A model generated the notes under the pieces. That model made no database searches and was not told where the DNA came from. It saw nothing but the letters and a program-made list of their open reading frames with translations. Made by a program: the position numbers and the translations under genes. From Euryarchaeota archaeon UBA259 (lineage in GTDB: Archaea; Thermoplasmatota; Poseidoniia; Poseidoniales; Poseidoniaceae), in the NCBI GenBank assembly GCA_002506275.1, contig DAXG01000027.1:87699-145219 (forward strand): a stretch of 57,521 bases of DNA, in the 5' to 3' direction. Of this stretch, positions 53,468 through 57,521 are shown piece by piece. The stretch's first letter is position 1. Each line of letters starts with the position of its first letter.

Positions 53468-54823
53468 ATGACCGATTTCCAATCACTCGGACTCTCCGAG
53501 ACACTTCTCAAAGCTGTAGCCTCAGAAGGCTATACTTCACCCACACCCGTACAAGAACAATCTATTCCGCCCTTGCTTGAAGGTCGAGATGTGCTTGGTG
53601 TTGCTCAAACCGGAACCGGTAAAACAGCAGCATTTGCCTTACCTGTTCTGCAAATCATGGGCCGAAAAAGGCCACAAGGAAAGCGACACATCCGTGCTCT
53701 TATTCTTTCACCGACCCGTGAACTGGCTGCACAAATCGATGAAAGGTTTGCTGCCTACAGTGAACACATGGACATTCGACATCGGGTTATTTTTGGCGGT
53801 GTTAAACAAAATCCACAAGTTCGCGCTCTGCAAAAGGGACTTGATATTCTCGTTGCTACGCCCGGGCGACTTCTTGACCTCATTGGGCAAGGTTTTGTAG
53901 ACATCACCAAAGTCGAATTCTTCGTCCTGGATGAAGCAGACCGAATGCTCGACATGGGATTCATTCGAGACATTGAGAAAGTTCTCAAGCTCCTTCCAAA
54001 CAAGCGTCAAAATCTGCTGTTCAGCGCAACAATGCCAAAATCGATCGCTAAGCTCGCTGGTTCATTTTTGAACAATGCAGTCATGGTCGACGTCAGTCCA
54101 CAAGAAATGACAGTTGACCGAATTGAACAGAGAATCATGTTCTTGAGAAAAGCAGACAAGCGGAGATTGCTGGTGCAACTCATCAAGGATGAGCGGGTAA
54201 AGTGTGGAATTGTATTCACACGAACCAAACACGGTGCAAATCGGCTGGTCAAGCAATTGGACCAGAGCAACATCGCAGCAGCCGCCATTCACGGTAACAA
54301 GAGCCAAGGCGCCAGAACTCGGGCATTAGCAGGATTCAAAGACGGTTCCATACCTATTCTTGTTGCGACCGACATTGCCAGCAGAGGAATCGATGTCGAT
54401 GGTATCACGCACGTTTTCAATTACGATTTGCCGAATGAACCAGAAAGTTACGTCCACCGTATTGGAAGAACTGCCCGTGCAGGCCGCAGCGGTATTGCTT
54501 ACGCTTTCTGTGACGATTCGGAAAGCGGGTATTTGGTTGGTATCCAGCAACTGATCGGAAAAGAAATTCCTGTCGAAAGTTCACACCCATTCCATTTTAT
54601 TGGAGCAATCCCCAAACCGGGGCAAAAACCAGGGAAAATCAAAGAAAAGTCTGGAACCAAAAAGCGTCCTCGTCATCAAAACTCAAACCGAGGAAGGCAG
54701 AACAACAACCGTTCATCAGGTGGAGAACAATCGGGCCGCCCACGCGGAGGCAACCGTTCCCGTAATAACCGCGGAAATCAAAACAGCCGCGGTAACCAGA
54801 ACAATCGTTCAAACCGAGATTGA
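53468..54823 (+). CDS. DEAD-box RNA helicase, RhlE-like
   Basis: The 451-residue protein has the full helicase set: Q-motif PTPVQEQSIP, I AQTGTGKT, Ia PTRELAAQ, II DEAD, III SAT, V TDIASRGID and VI HRIGRTARAG. The last 60 residues are a basic, Asn/Arg/Gly-rich tail (RGG-like), which usually binds RNA and can drive condensation. Such helicases unwind RNA in ribosome assembly or decay and are often used in the cold. The tail is typical of cold-adapted or marine members. Confidence 0.92.
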   Translation: MTDFQSLGLSETLLKAVASEGYTSPTPVQEQSIPPLLEGRDVLGVAQTGTGKTAAFALPVLQIMGRKRPQGKRHIRALILSPTRELAAQIDERFAAYSEHMDIRHRVIFGGVKQNPQVRALQKGLDILVATPGRLLDLIGQGFVDITKVEFFVLDEADRMLDMGFIRDIEKVLKLLPNKRQNLLFSATMPKSIAKLAGSFLNNAVMVDVSPQEMTVDRIEQRIMFLRKADKRRLLVQLIKDERVKCGIVFTRTKHGANRLVKQLDQSNIAAAAIHGNKSQGARTRALAGFKDGSIPILVATDIASRGIDVDGITHVFNYDLPNEPESYVHRIGRTARAGRSGIAYAFCDDSESGYLVGIQQLIGKEIPVESSHPFHFIGAIPKPGQKPGKIKEKSGTKKRPRHQNSNRGRQNNNRSSGGEQSGRPRGGNRSRNNRGNQNSRGNQNNRSNRD

Positions 54824-55015
54824 GTCATCAATTGAATGACCGCCCAGGCGTCATATGATGAATGCTTCAGGTTCGAGATTCGAGCTCTGGAGAGAGAAAT
54901 ACACCTGTGAGTGCGTTCCCTGGAAACCAGTTTTTGACTGATGTGACGTCGAATCCGGGTGCTATGGCTAAGCCACAGCAGAACCGTTCAATCGTGGATG
55001 TGCTCTATGAGCGAA
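54824..55015. other. Gap between helicase and TM2 gene, possible 41-residue frame
   Basis: This 192 bp stretch has no recognisable gene. A short plus-strand frame from GTG 54907 to 55029 would encode 40 residues (MSAFPGNQFLTDVTSNPGAM and onwards) and overlap the TM2 gene end, but it has no clear ribosome-binding site or motif. Treat it as unproven. Confidence 0.2.
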
Positions 55016-55258
55016 TCACTTGTTGGTGACTGGAAGGCCGTTGGAGTCCTTGAATCCACCAGTGATGACCATGATCAAGTCGATAAGAGCCCAGATTGTA
55101 CATCCGCCTAGAGTGATGAGCTTGAGAATTCCTGTTACGGTCTTCCCGGTGTAAAAGTGATCCGCTCCGAGCCCTCCGAGGAAGAGAGAGAGGAGCAGGA
55201 GTGTTGTCCAATCTTTGTCTGATGTCATTGCTGCTTGTTCCATGCCTTGTGGTTGCAT
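55016..55258 (-). CDS. TM2-domain protein
   Basis: The 80-residue protein is a TM2 domain: a cytoplasmic start, helix LLLLSLFLGGLGADHFYTG with the DHFYTG turn, and a second helix WALIDLIMVITGGF. TM2 proteins occur in bacteria and archaea with unknown function. ATG 55258 is 26 nt from the palindromic ATTATAAT shared with the divergent gene, fitting a leaderless transcript. Confidence 0.8.
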   Translation of the reverse strand: MQPQGMEQAAMTSDKDWTTLLLLSLFLGGLGADHFYTGKTVTGILKLITLGGCTIWALIDLIMVITGGFKDSNGLPVTNK

Positions 55259-55279
55259 AACCTCCGCTCTGCATGTCGC

Positions 55280-55287
55280 ATTATAAT
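55280..55287. promoter_or_regulatory. Palindromic TATA box shared by two divergent genes
   Basis: ATTATAAT reads the same on both strands. On the minus strand it is 26 nt from the TM2 start (ATG 55258). On the plus strand a start about 26 nt downstream would precede ATG 55336 of the DUF2752 gene by a short leader. This suggests a bidirectional core promoter. Confidence 0.4.
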
Positions 55288-55335
55288 GGTTCTGCCGACA
55301 AAAAGGACATTAACCCGAATCTCAACGTCCGTACA

Positions 55336-55734
55336 ATGAAATGGCCGGGAATCAATGCTGCATCCATTACTGCCGCTGTTACCAGCGGCGCACTGGTGGT
55401 TTCAGCAGTTCTTCCGCACGGCAGAGTCGACGGAATGAGCCTCTGTCCAATATACCACCTCACCGGAACCGAATGCCCTTTTTGCGGCATGTCGCGTGGA
55501 TTTGTCGCCATCACTCACTTCGACGTTCCTAGTGCATTGGACTTCAATCCAGGCTCACCGCTTATCTACGGAGCCTTCGTCTACCTCCTGTGGGCATCGA
55601 TCAAGGCCCTTCGCAACGGAGACAAACAATTACAACCAATCAACAAAACACTCTATCTTGCTTGGATCACTCCTACACTTCTCATCTTTTCCTACATGTT
55701 CTATTCGCGAGTACTCAAACTATGGATTTTATAA
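55336..55734 (+). CDS. DUF2752 membrane protein
   Basis: The protein of about 132 residues has three hydrophobic segments and the DUF2752 core: CPIYHLTGTECPFCGMSRG followed by a conserved Asp-Asn-Pro region (ALDFNPGSPLIYG). The Cys pair suggests metal or redox chemistry; the function is unknown. ATG 55336 (MKWPGINAAS) is favoured because the shared TATA box lies between it and the upstream in-frame ATG at 55273; the latter remains possible. Confidence 0.75.
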   Translation: MKWPGINAASITAAVTSGALVVSAVLPHGRVDGMSLCPIYHLTGTECPFCGMSRGFVAITHFDVPSALDFNPGSPLIYGAFVYLLWASIKALRNGDKQLQPINKTLYLAWITPTLLIFSYMFYSRVLKLWIL

Positions 55735-55757
55735 CAGCAAAACAAGGAGTTTGAAGC

Positions 55758-56321
55758 ATGGTCGTGACTGGATATGAAAATACTGCGCTGATACTCATTG
55801 ATTGTCAAAAGGGGTTTGATGACCCGAAATGGGGAATCCGGAACAACCCTCATTTTGAGATAAATACCCAATCGTTGATTCATCATTGGAGGCTTGGTCA
55901 TCACAACATTGTCCATGTACGCCATTCATCCACAGAAGAGGGTAGCCCCCTGAGACCTGAAACGCAAGGATTCGAGTTCTATGACTGGGCAATTCCAATG
56001 AACGGTGAAAAGGAGTTTGTCAAAAACGTCAACAGCGGTTTCATAGGTACCGAACTCGAAGCTTACCTGCGAGAAAACGGAACGACAAGTTTGGTCATAG
56101 CAGGGCTCACAACCAACCACTGCGTATCCACTACGGTGAGAATGGCGGGTAACCTCGGCTTTGATGTTGAACTGGCCTCGGATGCATGCGCTACGTTCCC
56201 ACGAGAATCACCGGATGGCGAGATGATCGATGCTGATCTCATCCATACTACAGCCCTAACAAGCCTTCACGGTGAATTTTGCACCGTGAAGACCTGCAGT
56301 CAAATTCTGAACAATCTTTAG
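55758..56321 (+). CDS. Isochorismatase-family cysteine hydrolase
   Basis: The 187-residue protein has the catalytic triad of this family: Asp 15 in LILIDCQKGF, Lys 89 in EFVKNVNSGF and Cys 122 in AGLTTNHCVSTTVRMA. Members hydrolyse isochorismate, nicotinamide or other amides. Nicotinamidase is possible but the metal-site His pattern typical of it is not clear. It ends 6 bp from the stop of the convergent fasciclin gene. Confidence 0.85.
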   Translation: MVVTGYENTALILIDCQKGFDDPKWGIRNNPHFEINTQSLIHHWRLGHHNIVHVRHSSTEEGSPLRPETQGFEFYDWAIPMNGEKEFVKNVNSGFIGTELEAYLRENGTTSLVIAGLTTNHCVSTTVRMAGNLGFDVELASDACATFPRESPDGEMIDADLIHTTALTSLHGEFCTVKTCSQILNNL

Positions 56322-56327
56322 ACTCAC

Positions 56328-57521
56328 TCAAGAGTACTTTTGCCACTCAGTTCCGGTCCACCAGTAGGTGTTACCGTCGTCCATTGCTCTCCAGGTGTAA
56401 CCTGCTTCATCGGTCCATTGTCGCAGAACTGTAGGTTCGGCAACAGCAGGTTGTGGAATGACTTCCACAGTCTGAACCGGCTGAACTTGAGCAACTTGAG
56501 TCACTGGAGCAACTTGTGCGACTTGCTGTGCAGGTTGGTACTGTTGAGTTTGTTGAACTTGCTGATACTGCTGAGTTTGCTGCACGGGTTCAGTTGCGTA
56601 TGCGGTTGCAGCTGCTGCTTGAGTCCCTGCATATGACGTGGTTGAAATCGGTTGCAATTGGTTTTCCAATCCGCCCTGAACGAAGTTCTTCGAGGCATCA
56701 TCATCCCCACTTCGGCTGCGCATGAACAACAATCCGCCTGCGCCACCGCCAAGGACCAAAATCACAACGATAAGAATCCATAGGAATCCGCCTTCATCGT
56801 CTGAATCACCGCTTGCACCGTCTGTCTGACCTGTCGTATCGGTCGTGTCTGTTGCATCTTCAGCCGGAGGCATCAATACCTTGTCAATGACGTGGATGAT
56901 ACCGTTGGAGGTCATCACATCAGCACCGGTAACCGTTGCGTTTCCGATGCGTACTGAAGCACTCATTCCGGTGGTGACCGTCAGCGTAATGTTGTCGCCG
57001 TTGACCATCTGTACAACCATTCCGTCGGTGATGTTGGCACTCATGACAGCGCCTGAATAGACGTGATGGAGGAGAATATCCGTCAATGCAGCCTTTCCTT
57101 CAGGGGTGTCCAATGCTGCCAAATCGATACCAGCATCGGCAAATGCTTGGTCCGTTGGAGCAAAGAGCGTGAACGGCCCTTCACCCTGGAGTGTGACCAG
57201 TAGTTCAGCCTGAATTACAGCTGCGACCAGTGAGTTGTGCACACCTGTGCATTGAGCAGTTCGAGGCAAATCGTTTGGTGTATCGGTGGGGGTCAATACC
57301 TTATCGATGACGTGGATGACGCCGTTGCTTGTGTTCACATCTGCCAAGGTTACGGTGGCACCGTTGACCATGACGGTGTCTGCGACGGTGAACCAGAGCG
57401 GTTGACCGTTGACGGCGTTTGCCGACATGCACTCGGTAACTGCCGAGGAAGGGACTGCTCCAGCAACAACGTGGTAAAGCAGGATGTCCGTAAGAGCAGC
57501 TTTACCATCAGCGGTATCCAA
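56328..57521 (-). CDS. Fasciclin-domain surface protein, C-terminal part
   Basis: The frame is open at the right edge; the start lies beyond it. The visible 397 residues hold two fasciclin-type modules (LTDILLYHVVAGAVPSSAV, LTDILLHHVYSGAVMSANI, each ending in SNGVIHVIDKVLTP-like strands), the first one incomplete. An Asp/Gly-rich linker and one membrane helix (GFLWILIVVILVLGGGAGGL) follow. The inside tail is Gln-rich (QQTQQYQQVQQTQQYQ) and ends in a Trp-rich motif, YTWRAMDDGNTYWWTGTEW. Fasciclin domains mediate adhesion. The layout suggests an anchored surface adhesin with an intracellular low-complexity tail. Confidence 0.85.
   Translation of the reverse strand: MDTADGKAALTDILLYHVVAGAVPSSAVTECMSANAVNGQPLWFTVADTVMVNGATVTLADVNTSNGVIHVIDKVLTPTDTPNDLPRTAQCTGVHNSLVAAVIQAELLVTLQGEGPFTLFAPTDQAFADAGIDLAALDTPEGKAALTDILLHHVYSGAVMSANITDGMVVQMVNGDNITLTVTTGMSASVRIGNATVTGADVMTSNGIIHVIDKVLMPPAEDATDTTDTTGQTDGASGDSDDEGGFLWILIVVILVLGGGAGGLLFMRSRSGDDDASKNFVQGGLENQLQPISTTSYAGTQAAAATAYATEPVQQTQQYQQVQQTQQYQPAQQVAQVAPVTQVAQVQPVQTVEVIPQPAVAEPTVLRQWTDEAGYTWRAMDDGNTYWWTGTEWQKYS

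Noticed and set aside
54850..54950. C/D box small RNA (ATGATGA and CTGA elements)
   Set aside because: The two boxes are about 90 nt apart, too far for an archaeal C/D RNA, and no C' and D' boxes or guide match were seen.
54907..55029. Forty-residue protein gene
   Set aside because: GTG start, no ribosome-binding site, no recognisable motif, and overlap with the TM2 gene; kept only as a possibility in the gap entry.
1..57521. CRISPR arrays, insertion sequences, integrases or rRNA genes
   Set aside because: No regular repeats with spacers, no transposase or integrase motifs and no rRNA-like stretches were seen on either strand.

Overview
The window looks like a piece of a mesophilic, marine euryarchaeal chromosome, most probably Marine Group II (Candidatus Poseidoniales). 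This is an inference from gene content. Archaeal-type genes include tgtA (with PUA domain), CTP-dependent ribK, nadM-type adenylyltransferase, a DRG-type GTPase, archaeal pheS and a ThiN-domain regulator. Bacterial-type imports typical of mesophilic archaea include grpE, folD, tatC, a complete suf operon and a RhlE-type helicase. GC is moderate, genes are tightly packed and overlap at ATGA/TGATG junctions, and TATA-like boxes often lie about 26 nt from the ATG. I saw no rRNA, CRISPR, insertion sequence or phage gene.

Layout. 1-1700: partial membrane protein and a PLP group II decarboxylase. 1965-6425: thiamine regulon (ThiR-like repressor plus ThiBPQ uptake system). 6498-9064: helical protein, SPFH/zinc-ribbon protein and PAP2 membrane phosphatase. 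9061-12635, minus: thioredoxin-CcdA fusion, tRNA-Val(CAC), radical SAM protein and pdxT. 12752-14497: class V aminotransferase and NMN adenylyltransferase. 14498-16080, minus: Lys/Ala-rich protein, grpE and an unknown gene. 16211-17326: DRG GTPase. 17327-22456, minus: sufC-B-D-S-E-T operon, with a divergent Nfu-type carrier. 23097-25361: tgtA. 25438-31019: five-gene operon with two ABC-2-type modules and a CrtC/AttH-like protein. 31117-33690: PH-like membrane protein, TPR-like protein and truA. 33668-37204: ribK, kbl, thioesterase and two unknown membrane proteins. 37374-41835: operon of a PATAN-like/DUF835 protein, a DnaA/Hda-like AAA+ protein and a YkgJ cysteine-cluster protein. 41911-44256: citrate synthase and an apparently circularly permuted glycerophosphodiesterase. 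44385-49841: PAP2 protein, tatC, PHP phosphoesterase, a repeat-bearing membrane protein, folD and a VOC protein. 49897-49969: tRNA-Thr(TGT). 50102-54823: class I aminotransferase, zinc-ribbon membrane protein, pheS and DEAD-box helicase. 55016-57521: TM2, DUF2752, isochorismatase-type and fasciclin surface proteins.

How it works together. Most genes are housekeeping: Fe-S assembly, cofactors (thiamine, PLP, NAD, FMN, folate), tRNA modification and charging, and protein folding and export. The parts that look least described are the DUF835 / DnaA-like AAA+ / YkgJ operon at 37374-41835, the permuted glycerophosphodiesterase at 43099-44256, the double ABC system whose permease carries a calcium-binding ectodomain, the SPFH pair at 6498-8248, and a TgtA that has lost its zinc ligands. 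All assignments come from reading motifs by eye; no database search was run.
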